Shown: positions 17,101 to 26,362 of the stretch, one piece after another
Layout: the number at the start of each line of letters is the position of its first letter
Position numbering within the stretch: position 1 is the first letter of the stretch
DNA from: Desulfitobacterium chlororespirans DSM 11544
Lineage (GTDB): Bacteria; Bacillota; Desulfitobacteriia; Desulfitobacteriales; Desulfitobacteriaceae
Assembly (NCBI RefSeq): GCF_900143285.1
Contig: NZ_FRDN01000011.1
Coordinates: 62,001-126,000 of the forward strand
DNA: 64,000 bases
Direction: 5' to 3'
The notes under the pieces: generated by a model
Told to the model about the DNA's origin: nothing
Seen by the model: only the letters and a program-made list of their open reading frames with translations
Databases searched by the model: none
Made by a program: the position numbers and the translations under genes

Positions 17101-17631
17101 ATGGGTATATTTGGGTCAATGGATATCAGTGCGTCGGGATTAACTGCTCAGCGGCTGCGGCTGGACGTTATATCCAATAATATTGCCAATATCAATACGA
17201 CACGAACGGGACAGCTGACCGAAGCGGGCAATCAAATCCCCTATCAGCGTCAGGTGGTCGTGTTTAAAGCCAGAGGTACAGAGTCCAGCTTCGCCGAGAC
17301 CTTGAATCAGGCCCTGCAAGGCAGGTCGGTGAGCACCACGGCCTTGCTTCAGGGACAAACCACTTCAGGTGCCACCGGCAACGGTGTGGAAGTCCAGGCA
17401 ATTGCCGAAGATACTCTGCCCTTTCGCTTAGAATATAATCCGGATTCCCCGGATGCGGCACAAACGACCGAGGATGGGATTCCTGCCGGTTATGTACGGA
17501 TGCCCAATGTGAATATCGTGACCGAAATGGTGGATATGATTTCGGCTTCCCGGGCTTATGAAGCCAATGTGACCGCCTTGAACGCTTCCAAAGCCATGAT
17601 GAGTAAAGCACTTGAGATTGGGAAGGGGTGA
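17101..17631 (+). CDS. flgC: proximal rod protein FlgC
   Basis: FlgC is part of the proximal rod of the basal body. The 176-residue protein starts MGIFGSMDISASGLTAQRLR and has the rod/hook signature NNIANINTTRTG, a beta-rich middle, and the C-terminal helix MVDMISASRAYEANVTALNA. ATG 17101 is placed after AGGAGATAGG at the cheB stop. In most Firmicutes flgB directly precedes flgC; here cheB takes that place and flgB lies at 42.0 kb. fliE follows after seven bases. Confidence 0.95.
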   Translation: MGIFGSMDISASGLTAQRLRLDVISNNIANINTTRTGQLTEAGNQIPYQRQVVVFKARGTESSFAETLNQALQGRSVSTTALLQGQTTSGATGNGVEVQAIAEDTLPFRLEYNPDSPDAAQTTEDGIPAGYVRMPNVNIVTEMVDMISASRAYEANVTALNASKAMMSKALEIGKG

Positions 17632-17638
17632 TTAAGCC

Positions 17639-17983
17639 ATGGCTTTTAATCCGATTGCACCTGTCCATCCTTTAATGCTTCAACAAAACCTGAATCCTAT
17701 TCAGGAAAATAACCCTGTTGAAGGGAGCGGACCGCAAACTCCTGCCGGAGCGGCCAAAGTAGGCGCTGATTTCGGGCAGTTTTTACAGGAAGCCCTGCAA
17801 AAAGTAGACAACCTTCAAAAGGAAGCCGATGTAGCCAGTCTCGGCTTAGCCACCGGGCAGATTCAGGATCTTCATACCGCAGTAATTGCCATGGAAAAGG
17901 CCGGACTTTCTTTATCCTTAACTGTGGACGTCCGCAATCGAGCCTTGGATGCCTACCATGAAATCATGAGGATGCAAATATAA
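17639..17983 (+). CDS. fliE: flagellar hook-basal body adaptor FliE
   Basis: FliE joins the MS ring to the rod. The 114-residue protein has the family's end, VDNLQKEADVASLGLATGQIQDLHTAV, then LSLTVDVRNRALDAYHEIMRMQI. The first 45 residues are Pro- and Asn-rich. It begins seven bases after flgC, as in standard flgB-flgC-fliE groups. A gap of about 125 bases with a possible TATAAT at 18069-18074 separates it from fliF. Confidence 0.95.
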   Translation: MAFNPIAPVHPLMLQQNLNPIQENNPVEGSGPQTPAGAAKVGADFGQFLQEALQKVDNLQKEADVASLGLATGQIQDLHTAVIAMEKAGLSLSLTVDVRNRALDAYHEIMRMQI

Positions 17984-18109
17984 GGATGTACAAACATAAA
18001 GGTCTACATTAATAGTGTACGGTTTTTCACGAAGGAAATTAGGGGGTTAATGTAAATAGTATCTAATATATAATCAGATGATTAATGTTTGAGGAAAGGA
18101 GGAGCGATA

Positions 18110-19723
18110 TTGAATTTTTCGTGGGCTGAAATTAAACAATCAATTCTTGGATTTTGGGGCAAACTCTCCCGCCCACAGAAGATCATTACCGTTGCCGCTC
18201 CTCTGGCTGTAGCAATTGCGCTGATCTCATTGCTTTACTGGGCAAGCAACCCCAGTTATGTAGCCATTTTTACGGAATTGACGGACATTCAAGCCGGAGA
18301 GATTACTTCGGAATTAGATGAATTAAAAGTTAAATATAAATTGGGAAGTAATGGTTCGGCTATTTTAGTTCCTGAGAAAGAGGCAGCGGGAGTTCGCTTG
18401 AAACTGGCCAACTCAGGTCTGCCTAAAGGGAGCGAATTCAGCTGGAGTGAGAGCCTAAATAAGACGCGCGTTGGGGAGACGGAATCTGACCGGCGGCTGC
18501 GTTACAACCTCGGTTTACAAACTGAGCTGGAGGCCACCCTGAAGACCTTAAGCAATGTCAAAGACGCCCGGGTCCATTTGAACATACCTGAAGAGACCTT
18601 GTTTATCGAGCAGCAGGAAGCCACAACGGCTGCAGTAACTCTGACTCTTAAAGAAGGCAGCTCCATTACGGAAGATCAGATCCGGGGGATCGCCAATTTA
18701 TTGGCCGCCTCGGTAAAAGGACTGAAACTTGAAGATGTGACTATCCTGGACTCCAATGGCAATACTCTTTCCGATGTTCTGAACGAAGACAATCAGCCGG
18801 GAAAAATGACCGCTACCCAAATTCAGCTTAAGCAGCTCACCGAAGAAAATACCCGTAAATCTGTGCAAAGCATGCTGGACAAAGCATTTGGAGCAGGGAA
18901 AACTATCGTCAGGACGAATGCCACCTTGAATTTTGATCAAGTGACGACTGACACCGTAACCCATGGTCCCGGCTCAGTGCTCAGTGAATCCCATACCACA
19001 GAAAATACGACCAACACCTCACCTGGGGGAACCGCTCCGGGAGTCGACACCAATGTGCCGGGCTATTTGGCGCCGGACGGGACCTGGATTACTTCATCCT
19101 CTGAAAAAACTTCGGACACGCTCAATCATCAAGTGGATACGACCCAGGAACAACGGATTAAGAGCCCAGGCGATATTGCCCGACTCTCAGTTTCCGTGCT
19201 CCTGGATGCCGACAGCATCAGTGCCGATCAGATAGACGAACAGATAGAAAAGATCGAAGCCATCGTCGCTTCCGCTGCCGGAATTGATCGCGACCGCGGG
19301 GATGTGATTCAAGTTGCTGCTTTGCCTTTTGATAAGACAGGCGCTCTGGAACAAGAGCAGGCCTTGGCTGAAGCGGCTCGCAAGGAACGGCTGCGCACCT
19401 ATATCGAATGGGGTGTGGGAGCACTTTTAGCCTTAGTATTCTTATTCGTTCTTTTCCGTATGCGCTCCAAACGCAAGCAAGATGCAGAGTCCCTGGAGCT
19501 TGGTCAAGCACTTCAGCCTGTTCCCCTGGCAGCGACGGAAGAGCTTCTGCTTGCTCAGCAGGAAGCTGAAAGGGAAGCTGAGCTTAAACTTGCCCAACAA
19601 AAGCAGAAATCTGCTGAAGAAATCCAGCGCCAGAAGATCAAGGAATCTGTGGATATCTATGTGCAGAACAATCCTGATGAAGTGGCACGTCTTGTTAAAA
19701 CTTGGTTAGCGGAGGAAAAGTAA
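18110..19723 (+). CDS. fliF: flagellar MS-ring protein FliF
   Basis: FliF builds the membrane ring on which the motor and export gate assemble. From TTG 18110, seven bases after AAAGGAGG, it has 537 residues; an in-frame TTG at 18089 would precede the ribosome-binding site. A first membrane segment lies near residues 25-45 (IITVAAPLAVAIALISLLYW), ring-building domains with the motif ESDRRLRYNLGLQTELEATL follow, and a second membrane segment (VGALLALVFLFVLF) lies near 440-455. The cytoplasmic tail that meets FliG ends VQNNPDEVARLVKTWLAEEK. fliG starts one base after the stop. Confidence 0.96.
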   Translation: MNFSWAEIKQSILGFWGKLSRPQKIITVAAPLAVAIALISLLYWASNPSYVAIFTELTDIQAGEITSELDELKVKYKLGSNGSAILVPEKEAAGVRLKLANSGLPKGSEFSWSESLNKTRVGETESDRRLRYNLGLQTELEATLKTLSNVKDARVHLNIPEETLFIEQQEATTAAVTLTLKEGSSITEDQIRGIANLLAASVKGLKLEDVTILDSNGNTLSDVLNEDNQPGKMTATQIQLKQLTEENTRKSVQSMLDKAFGAGKTIVRTNATLNFDQVTTDTVTHGPGSVLSESHTTENTTNTSPGGTAPGVDTNVPGYLAPDGTWITSSSEKTSDTLNHQVDTTQEQRIKSPGDIARLSVSVLLDADSISADQIDEQIEKIEAIVASAAGIDRDRGDVIQVAALPFDKTGALEQEQALAEAARKERLRTYIEWGVGALLALVFLFVLFRMRSKRKQDAESLELGQALQPVPLAATEELLLAQQEAEREAELKLAQQKQKSAEEIQRQKIKESVDIYVQNNPDEVARLVKTWLAEEK

Positions 19724-19724
19724 G

Positions 19725-20729
19725 ATGAGCCAGCAGCTTACTGGGATTCAGAAAACAGCCATCCTGATGATTGCCTTAGGGCCGGATAAATCAGCCAAGG
19801 TGGTACAGCATTTAGCAGAGAATGAAATTGAACAGTTGACGCTGGAGATGGCCAATGTGCGTAAGATTTCAGCGGAACAGCGTGATAAGGTCGTCGATGA
19901 GTTTTACCAGATGTGTGTGGCCAATGATTATATCGCCCAGGGCGGTATAGATTATGCCCGGGAGGTTTTGGAGAGAGCCCTGGGTGAACAGCGGGCCTTT
20001 GAGATCATTACCCGCCTTTCTTCTTCCTTGAAGATGCGCCCCTTTGATCTGGTGCGGCGCACAGACCCTAAGCAGTTATTATCTTTTATTCAAGGAGAAC
20101 ATCCCCAAACCATCGCCTTGATCATGACCCATTTGCCACCGGATAAAGCGGCCATTCTCTTATCCAGCTTACCCCAGGAAAGACAGGCCGATGTGACCAA
20201 ACGGATTGCTTTAATGGGCAGAACAAGTCCTGAAGTTCTTAAAGAGATCGAGAAGATACTTGAGCGTAAGATATCCAGTCTCGCTCCTACGGATTATACA
20301 ACATCTGGTGGAATTCAAAGTGTCGTGGATATTCTGAACCGCAGCGACCCGGGCACCTTAAAGGTGGTCATGGATTCTCTGGAAGTGGATGACCCTGAAC
20401 TGGCCGAGCAGGTTAAACGTCAGATGTTTGTCTTTGAAGACATCGTTATGCTTGATGACCGGGGAATTCAGCTGGTGCTGCGTGAAGTGGATATGAAAGA
20501 TCTGGCCCTGGCCCTTAAGGGCTCTAATCCGGAAGTGGGGCAAAAGATTATGGCCAATATGTCATCACGGGCATCCCAAAACCTGCGGGAGGATATGGAA
20601 TTTATGGGCCCGGTCCGTTTGAGGGATGTGGAGGAAGCGCAGCAGCGTATCGTCAAAGTAATTCGCCGCCTGGAAGAAACAGGTGCAATCGTCATTTCAA
20701 GAGGTGGCAGTGATGAGATTATATACTAG
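19725..20729 (+). CDS. fliG: flagellar motor switch protein FliG
   Basis: FliG is the rotor protein that contacts the stator and the FliM/FliY switch. The 334-residue protein has the N-terminal LTGIQKTAILMIALGPDKSA, the EHPQTIALIMTHLPPDKAA middle motif, and a C-terminal torque domain with charged residues in MLDDRGIQLVLREVDMKDLA. It starts at ATG 19725 behind GGAGGAAAAG and overlaps fliH by 17 bases. Length and order are standard. Confidence 0.97.
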   Translation: MSQQLTGIQKTAILMIALGPDKSAKVVQHLAENEIEQLTLEMANVRKISAEQRDKVVDEFYQMCVANDYIAQGGIDYAREVLERALGEQRAFEIITRLSSSLKMRPFDLVRRTDPKQLLSFIQGEHPQTIALIMTHLPPDKAAILLSSLPQERQADVTKRIALMGRTSPEVLKEIEKILERKISSLAPTDYTTSGGIQSVVDILNRSDPGTLKVVMDSLEVDDPELAEQVKRQMFVFEDIVMLDDRGIQLVLREVDMKDLALALKGSNPEVGQKIMANMSSRASQNLREDMEFMGPVRLRDVEEAQQRIVKVIRRLEETGAIVISRGGSDEIIY

Positions 20730-21582
20730 GACGAGAGTGGTTAAAAGCAATGCAGTAGAGGTCAGCGTGCCCTGTATTGTGGAATGTCGGACGGAAGAAT
20801 TTCAACTCTTGGGCAAGCATCTTTCTGTAGTCCATGAGCGGAGTGGAAGCCTGTCTCAAGAAGATGAATTTCCCCGGCTTGAGGGTGAGGAAAAGTGGGA
20901 GCCTTTAACTGTCACAGCCGATGAAGCAGAGGATGAGAAAGCAAAGGAAATCATGGCCGAGGCCGAAGCCATCCGTACTCAGGCGCAGACAGAGCTTGAA
21001 AAGGCTCGGGAAGAAGCTGCGGAGATTTTGGAAAAAGCACGGGTGCAGGGGGAAGAAGCCGCCCTTAGGCTTCGCGAAGAGGTCTCTCACCAGGCTTATG
21101 AGGAAGGGTATGCCCGAGGCTTGGCCCAAGGGCTTCAGGAAGGCACAGCTCAGGGAGAACGGGAAGCTGAACGTATGAAAGCAGAAGCCCGGGATATCCT
21201 GTCCTTAGCCCAAAGGGCTGCCCATGAGGAATGGAGTAAAGTGGACGAGACATTGCTCCGATTGGCTTTGAAGGTTGCTGAGAGAATTCTTCGTGTCCGT
21301 ATATTGGAACATCCTGAGCACTTGCTGCAACGTATTCGCGCTTTGTCCCTGCTCCCTGAAGAGCGGGAAGGCTGGAAACTTCATGTATCCACTGCGGATT
21401 ATCGATGGCTTTCTCAATGTTCGGATGAGATTAATATCCCCTTGTTGGAAGATCAAACCTTAACCTCTGGAGATTGTTTCCTCGAATGCACCGAAGGTAT
21501 TTTTGATGCTCGCGTAGAGGTACAGCTGGAACGCTGTGAACAACTCCTGAGAGAGGAGCTAAGGCATGACCGATTGGAATAA
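20713..21582 (+). CDS. fliH: flagellar export ATPase regulator FliH
   Basis: FliH binds the export ATPase FliI and links it to the C ring. The 289-residue protein starts at ATG 20713 within the end of fliG (an adjacent GTG at 20710 is possible) after AGAGGTGG. A long Glu/Ala-rich coiled coil at about 70-185 includes the glycine-spaced EEGYARGLAQGLQEGTAQG pattern typical of FliH, and a conserved C-terminal domain includes LRLALKVAERILRVRI. It overlaps fliI by 17 bases. Confidence 0.9.
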   Translation: MRLYTRTRVVKSNAVEVSVPCIVECRTEEFQLLGKHLSVVHERSGSLSQEDEFPRLEGEEKWEPLTVTADEAEDEKAKEIMAEAEAIRTQAQTELEKAREEAAEILEKARVQGEEAALRLREEVSHQAYEEGYARGLAQGLQEGTAQGEREAERMKAEARDILSLAQRAAHEEWSKVDETLLRLALKVAERILRVRILEHPEHLLQRIRALSLLPEEREGWKLHVSTADYRWLSQCSDEINIPLLEDQTLTSGDCFLECTEGIFDARVEVQLERCEQLLREELRHDRLE

Positions 21583-22867
21583 TATGCTTCATAAAATGAG
21601 TGATTTGAATTTGATCGTTTCCCATGGCCGGGTGGCCAAAATCGTCGGACTGATGATTGAGTCCGATGGCCCGCGGGTCAGCGTAGGGGAATATTGCCGG
21701 ATCCATACCCAGCAAGGGAAAGAGATTCCGGCTGAGGTGGTGGGCTTTCGCAACTCCACTACCTTACTGATGCCTTTAGCGGAATTGGAAGGAATCGCTC
21801 CGGGGGATCGGGTGGTCCCTCAGCAGCATAAACTGGAGGTCGGAGTCGGTCAGGCCCTTCTGGGCAGAATTCTCGACGGGCTGGGCAGACCTTTGGATGG
21901 ACGCCCTATGGTTACCCAGAGGGATTACCCATTGCAAAATGCTCCCCCCAGTGCTTTTCTAAGGCCAAGGATCAGGGACCCCCTCAGTGTGGGAGTGCGC
22001 ACAGTGGATGGGATACTGACCATTGGCAGAGGACAGAGAATTGGCATCTTCGCCGGTTCCGGAGTGGGCAAGAGCACCTTGCTGGGCATGATGGCCAGAA
22101 ATACCACAGCCGGTGTGAATGTGATCGCTTTAGTGGGGGAACGGGGAAGAGAACTGCGGGACTTCATCGAGAAAGATCTGGGCGAAGAAGGCTTAGAGCG
22201 CTCCGTACTGGTGGTGGCGACCTCCGACCAACCCGCCTTGGTTCGCCTTAAGGCTGCTTTCACAGCCACGGCCATTGCCGAATACTTCCGGGACCAGGGA
22301 CAGGATGTGCTCTTAATGATGGATTCCGTGACCCGTTTTGCTATGGCTCAACGGGAAGTGGGCTTGACCGCTGGGGAACCCCCGGCAACCCGCGGCTATC
22401 CGCCTTCAGTATTTGCAATGCTGCCCAAGCTTCTTGAACGCTCCGGGATGAGCGAGATTGGAAGCATTACGGGTATTTACACTGTCCTTGTGGATGGAGA
22501 CGACCATAATGAACCCATCGCTGACACAGTCCGGGGTATCCTGGACGGACATATCGTCTTGACCCGGGAACTGGCCATGCAGAACCACTACCCCGCCATT
22601 GACACCCTTCAATCCGTGAGCCGGGTTATGAATGACATCATTGCTCCGGAACACAAGGAGCTGGCCGGAAAACTCCGGGAACATCTGGCAGTCTACCATG
22701 ATGCCAAAGACTTAATCGACATCGGAGCCTATGTGACAGGCAGCAATCCCCGCATCGATGCCGCCATCCGGCATATCGAAGGAATCAATGGCTTCCTTCG
22801 TCAGGATGTGGAAGAGAAAGTTTCCTTCGACCAAATGCTTCAGCAGCTTCAGCAGGCCCTTAGGTAA
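21566..22867 (+). CDS. fliI: flagellum-specific export ATPase FliI
   Basis: FliI is the hexameric ATPase that unfolds and delivers substrates to the flagellar export gate. The 433-residue protein has the Walker A motif GIFAGSGVGKST with K169, the ALVGERGRELRDFI segment, Walker B VLLMMDSVTRFAMAQRE and the GYPPSVFAMLPKLLERSG signature of the FliI/type III secretion ATPase family. It starts at ATG 21566 inside the end of fliH. fliJ follows after 18 bases. Confidence 0.97.
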   Translation: MTDWNNMLHKMSDLNLIVSHGRVAKIVGLMIESDGPRVSVGEYCRIHTQQGKEIPAEVVGFRNSTTLLMPLAELEGIAPGDRVVPQQHKLEVGVGQALLGRILDGLGRPLDGRPMVTQRDYPLQNAPPSAFLRPRIRDPLSVGVRTVDGILTIGRGQRIGIFAGSGVGKSTLLGMMARNTTAGVNVIALVGERGRELRDFIEKDLGEEGLERSVLVVATSDQPALVRLKAAFTATAIAEYFRDQGQDVLLMMDSVTRFAMAQREVGLTAGEPPATRGYPPSVFAMLPKLLERSGMSEIGSITGIYTVLVDGDDHNEPIADTVRGILDGHIVLTRELAMQNHYPAIDTLQSVSRVMNDIIAPEHKELAGKLREHLAVYHDAKDLIDIGAYVTGSNPRIDAAIRHIEGINGFLRQDVEEKVSFDQMLQQLQQALR

Positions 22868-22885
22868 GATAAGGAGGCGATTCGA

Positions 22886-23329
22886 TTGGCCAAATTCAGA
22901 TTCCGCCTCGAGGCAGCTTTAAGGCTGGCCGAACGCAGCCTTGAAGAGCAGCAGCGGCTTCTTGCTCAGGAAATCCAAAAGCATTTGTCTCTCCAAAAGG
23001 TCTGCCAGGATCAGGAAAATGTTTGGCAATTTGCTCTGCAGGGTCAAGAGGAGGCCTGCCGAACCTCACCCCAGGATCTGGGTCTATGGCAAAGTTTTAC
23101 CCAAAAGCAGATCGAGCTTCTACGTTATATAGCGGAGGAAGTATCCCAACAGGAAAAAGTGGTTACACAGCAGCGGCAAAGGCTTCTTGAAGCCCACCAG
23201 GATACTGAGAAGCTGAAAAAGTTGAAGGAGAAACAAAGGGCGGTATTCAACCTTAAAGAACAGCGGCGTGAACAAGCTGTCCTGGATGAAGCAGGCCAAA
23301 TAATGTTTGGACGGAGGAGTAGCTTATGA
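22886..23329 (+). CDS. fliJ: flagellar export chaperone FliJ
   Basis: FliJ is the small coiled-coil stalk protein of the export ATPase. The 147-residue protein begins at TTG 22886 behind AAGGAGGCGA, and its sequence (AKFRFRLEAALRLAERSLEE, then Gln/Glu-rich helices throughout) fits the FliJ pattern. It is almost entirely predicted coiled coil. Its stop overlaps the next start by four bases (ATGA). Sequence conservation in this family is low, so position supports the call. Confidence 0.9.
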   Translation: MAKFRFRLEAALRLAERSLEEQQRLLAQEIQKHLSLQKVCQDQENVWQFALQGQEEACRTSPQDLGLWQSFTQKQIELLRYIAEEVSQQEKVVTQQRQRLLEAHQDTEKLKKLKEKQRAVFNLKEQRREQAVLDEAGQIMFGRRSSL

Positions 23330-23538
23330 TCGAAGTCACCCGCATCAATGGTAAAAAGCTGGTTCTTAATTCGGACCTGATCGAAAGCATGGAAGCAACC
23401 CCGGATACGGTCATCACCTTAACGGGAGGAAATAAATACGTTGTCACAGAAACGACGGAAGAGCTCATTCGCAGAGTGACGGAATATAAAAGGCATTGTC
23501 ATCCGTTATTTCGAGAAGAAGGGGAGATGTCAGAGTAA
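23326..23538 (+). CDS. flbD: FlbD/SwrD family flagellar protein
   Basis: The 70-residue protein MIEVTRINGKKLVLNSDLIE, continuing with a TPDTVITLTGGNKYVV segment, is a clear FlbD (SwrD) family member. In Bacillus, SwrD raises motor torque by an unknown route. It usually lies between flgE and motA or fliL. Here it lies between fliJ and fliL, overlapping both, and motA and motB are absent. Confidence 0.9.
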   Translation: MIEVTRINGKKLVLNSDLIESMEATPDTVITLTGGNKYVVTETTEELIRRVTEYKRHCHPLFREEGEMSE

Positions 23539-23963
23539 TGGACCGTAAGTTAATTATTGCAATTTTTCTTGCCGGATTTTTAGGATCGACGATTGGTGTC
23601 GTCGGCACCTTGGGTGCCCAAAAGCTGTTCTTCTCAGATAGCCCTACAGGACAGGCCGCCGTGATCAAGAAGGAAGAGGGTCCCGTTATATCCGTTGGAG
23701 AATTTACTGTCAATCTTCAGGGCGGAGCTTTTCTTAAGACCTCAATAGCTCTTGAAGGAATGAACGAAAAATCAGAAGCTGTGCTTACAGCTAAGGATGC
23801 CTTTATTAAGGATCGGATTAATACCGTTCTTTCCAGCAAGACCTTAAAGGATATGCAACCCGAGGTCCGTGAAGATCTGAAACACGAACTGATTACCCAA
23901 CTTAATGAAGTCACAAGCAATCAGATTCAGGGGATTTTCTTCTTATCCTTTGTTTATCAGTAA
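23538..23963 (+). CDS. fliL: flagellar basal body-associated protein FliL
   Basis: FliL is a single-pass membrane protein that surrounds the stator and supports torque. ATG 23538 overlaps the flbD stop and yields 141 residues; AAGGGGAG lies 12 bases upstream. Residues about 5-25 (LIIAIFLAGFLGSTIGVVGTL) form the membrane anchor. The rest is the extracytoplasmic domain with VISVGEFTVNLQG and a KDRINTVLSSKTLKDM segment. A gap of about 105 bases with a promoter-like TATAAT follows before fliM. Confidence 0.93.
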   Translation: MDRKLIIAIFLAGFLGSTIGVVGTLGAQKLFFSDSPTGQAAVIKKEEGPVISVGEFTVNLQGGAFLKTSIALEGMNEKSEAVLTAKDAFIKDRINTVLSSKTLKDMQPEVREDLKHELITQLNEVTSNQIQGIFFLSFVYQ

Positions 23964-24068
23964 GGATTCCAACTGGAAAATACTGCTTAACCGTGAAAAA
24001 TACTGTTATTTTTGACATACCTGCTTTACTATAATACGTAAACAAGAATGTTTGAGAGGGGGGATCTT

Positions 24069-25064
24069 ATGGGAGAGGTATTGTCACAAGACGAAATTGA
24101 TGCCCTACTAAACGCGCTTTCTGATGGTCAAGTCGATGCTGAGGAAATTAAAACCACGAAAGTACAGAAGAAAGTCCGAGTTTACGATTTTAGACGACCG
24201 AACAAATTTTCCAAAGATCAGATTCACTCCCTCCAGAATATTTATGAGAATTATTGCCGGTCCTTGACCACCTACTTGTCGGGGCATCTTCATTCGGTTA
24301 TTGAGACTAAAGTGAGTTCCATTGAGCAGATAACCTATGATGAGTTCATCCGCTCTTTGCCCAATCCGACGATCCTCAGTTTATATACTTTGAATCCCCT
24401 GGAGGGAACACTGCTGATGGAGATGAGTCCGGCCTTGGCCTTCGCGATCATTGACCGATTGCTGGGGGGGCAGGGACAAGGCTCGGAGAAGAATCGGGAT
24501 CTGACGGAGATTGAGCGGACGATTATTTCCCATCGGGCGCAGCAGATGATTAATCTGATTGGCGAGGCCTGGTCTGAGGTTATTCCCAATGAGCCGGAGT
24601 ACATAGTTCTGGAAACCAACCCTCAGTTTACCCAAATTGTTGCCCCCAACGAAATGATCATCCTCGTCACTTTAGAGGTTCAGGTGGGAGAAATGGTGGG
24701 AATGGTCAATATGTGTCTGCCTTATCTGGTACTGGAACCTGTCTTAGACAAACTCAGTACCTTGTTCCTCTTTTCTACTCAGGCCAAAGTGACCTCCAAG
24801 GAACAAGTTAACGCCATTCGTAGGAAGATCGAATGGGCAAAAGTGGATATGACCACCTTGCTGGGACATTCGGAGATTTTAGTTCGTGACCTTTTGGAAT
24901 TGGCACCAGGGGATGTGATCCCGCTGATGCAAAACGTTAAAGAAGCGCTCCCTGTTTATGTTGGGAATTTTAGAAAGTTTAAAGGAATTCCTGGTCTGCA
25001 TGGGGAACATCTCGCTGTTCAAATAACAGAAATCGTTGAGGAAGGAAGGGATCAGGATGGGTAA
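24069..25064 (+). CDS. fliM: flagellar motor switch protein FliM
   Basis: FliM forms the middle of the C ring and binds phosphorylated CheY. From ATG 24069, after GAGGGGGGATC, it has 331 residues. The N-terminal CheY-binding segment is GEVLSQDEIDALLNALSDGQ. A CheC-like middle domain and a C-terminal SpoA domain (MLQ-like PLMQNVKEALPVYVGNFRKF) follow. It overlaps fliY by eight bases. Confidence 0.96.
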   Translation: MGEVLSQDEIDALLNALSDGQVDAEEIKTTKVQKKVRVYDFRRPNKFSKDQIHSLQNIYENYCRSLTTYLSGHLHSVIETKVSSIEQITYDEFIRSLPNPTILSLYTLNPLEGTLLMEMSPALAFAIIDRLLGGQGQGSEKNRDLTEIERTIISHRAQQMINLIGEAWSEVIPNEPEYIVLETNPQFTQIVAPNEMIILVTLEVQVGEMVGMVNMCLPYLVLEPVLDKLSTLFLFSTQAKVTSKEQVNAIRRKIEWAKVDMTTLLGHSEILVRDLLELAPGDVIPLMQNVKEALPVYVGNFRKFKGIPGLHGEHLAVQITEIVEEGRDQDG

Positions 25065-26310
25065 CGGGATGCTTTCCCAGGAAGAAATCGATGCCCTGCT
25101 GGGAGGGAATCAGCAAACGGATCCCCCAGCGCAAAAGGAACCGGCGGTAGAGTTCAGTGATATGGAAAGGGATGCTATAGGAGAAATTGCCAATATCTCC
25201 ATGGGAACAGCAGCCACAACCTTATCCCAGCTCTTAGGAAAGAAAGTTGAAATTACCACCCCTAAAGTAGATATGGCCAGTGCAGAACAAATTCGCAAGG
25301 ATTACCCCATTCCCTCGGTGATCGTCGATGTCCGGTATAAAGCGGGAATTGAAGGGTCTAATCTTCTCATCCTTTCCCAACGGGATGGAGCGGTTATCGT
25401 GGATCTCATGATGGGGGGAACAGGGGAAAATCCCCCGACAGAACTCTCAGAGCTTAGCATCAGCGGCATCTCGGAAGCCATGAACCAGATGATGGGTTCG
25501 GCGGCTACCTCCATGTCCACCATGTTTAATTCTGTCGTGGATATTACGCCACCCCAGCTCGTCTTGAATGATATGTCTCCTCAAGATGACGACATTATTA
25601 CTAATGTGCTTCAATCCCACGAAGAACTCGTGCGGATTTCTTTCCGGATGGTGGTGGAGGATGTCATTGACAGCATTTTAGTTCAAGTGATTCCCATTCA
25701 GGTAGCAAAAGGGATGGTTGGCAAGCTTCTGGGTTCGATGGGAGGAAGCGGTTCGAAACCGGAGCCCAAACCCGCCCCTACCCCTACTCCGGCTCCTTCC
25801 CTCCAGATGGAACAACCTCAGGCACCCGTCAGCGGCTATGGGCAGCCCGCGGCACCGGCCCCCGGTCACTTCATGCCTCAGGCTCAGCCGGAATATCCTC
25901 CTCAGCAGCAGCAAGGATATGGCGGGCCTGCTTATGGACATAATCAAGGCGGTTATTATACTCCGGGCTATGGGGTTCCCCCGACACCGGTACAACCGGC
26001 CCAATTTGTTCCTTTAAAGCCTGGTGATCCCCTTCATGGGCAGGAGAACCTCGAACTTATCCTGGATGTTCCTTTACAGGTCAGCGTGGAGTTAGGCAAA
26101 GCCAAGAAAACCATTAAAGAAATCCTTGAGTTGGGACCCGGCTCAGTCATTGAGCTGGATCGCCTGGCTGGAGAACCGGTGGATATGATTGTTAACGGTA
26201 AACTTATCGCCAAATGTGAAGTCGTTGTCATCAATGAAACCTTTGGGATACGCATTACCGATATTGTGCAGCCCAGCGAACGCATGACAAAGGCCATAGG
26301 GCTTCAATAA
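25057..26310 (+). CDS. fliY: motor switch phosphatase FliY (FliN-type)
   Basis: FliY is the Firmicute form of FliN: a C-ring protein fused to a CheC-type CheY-phosphate phosphatase. The 417-residue protein has an N-terminal CheY-binding-like LSQEEIDALLGG, a CheC domain with both active-site patterns (IGEIANISMGTAAT and ISEAMNQMMGSAA), a Pro/Gln/Tyr-rich linker at about 230-320, and a C-terminal FliN domain (LDVPLQVSVELGKAKKTIKE). ATG 25057 lies inside the end of fliM after GGAAGGG. With cheC downstream, the window encodes two CheY phosphatases. Confidence 0.96.
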   Translation: MGNGMLSQEEIDALLGGNQQTDPPAQKEPAVEFSDMERDAIGEIANISMGTAATTLSQLLGKKVEITTPKVDMASAEQIRKDYPIPSVIVDVRYKAGIEGSNLLILSQRDGAVIVDLMMGGTGENPPTELSELSISGISEAMNQMMGSAATSMSTMFNSVVDITPPQLVLNDMSPQDDDIITNVLQSHEELVRISFRMVVEDVIDSILVQVIPIQVAKGMVGKLLGSMGGSGSKPEPKPAPTPTPAPSLQMEQPQAPVSGYGQPAAPAPGHFMPQAQPEYPPQQQQGYGGPAYGHNQGGYYTPGYGVPPTPVQPAQFVPLKPGDPLHGQENLELILDVPLQVSVELGKAKKTIKEILELGPGSVIELDRLAGEPVDMIVNGKLIAKCEVVVINETFGIRITDIVQPSERMTKAIGLQ

Positions 26311-26362
26311 AACCCTAATAAAGATTTAAGATTTATTCCGTTTTTAATAAGGAGGAAAAATT

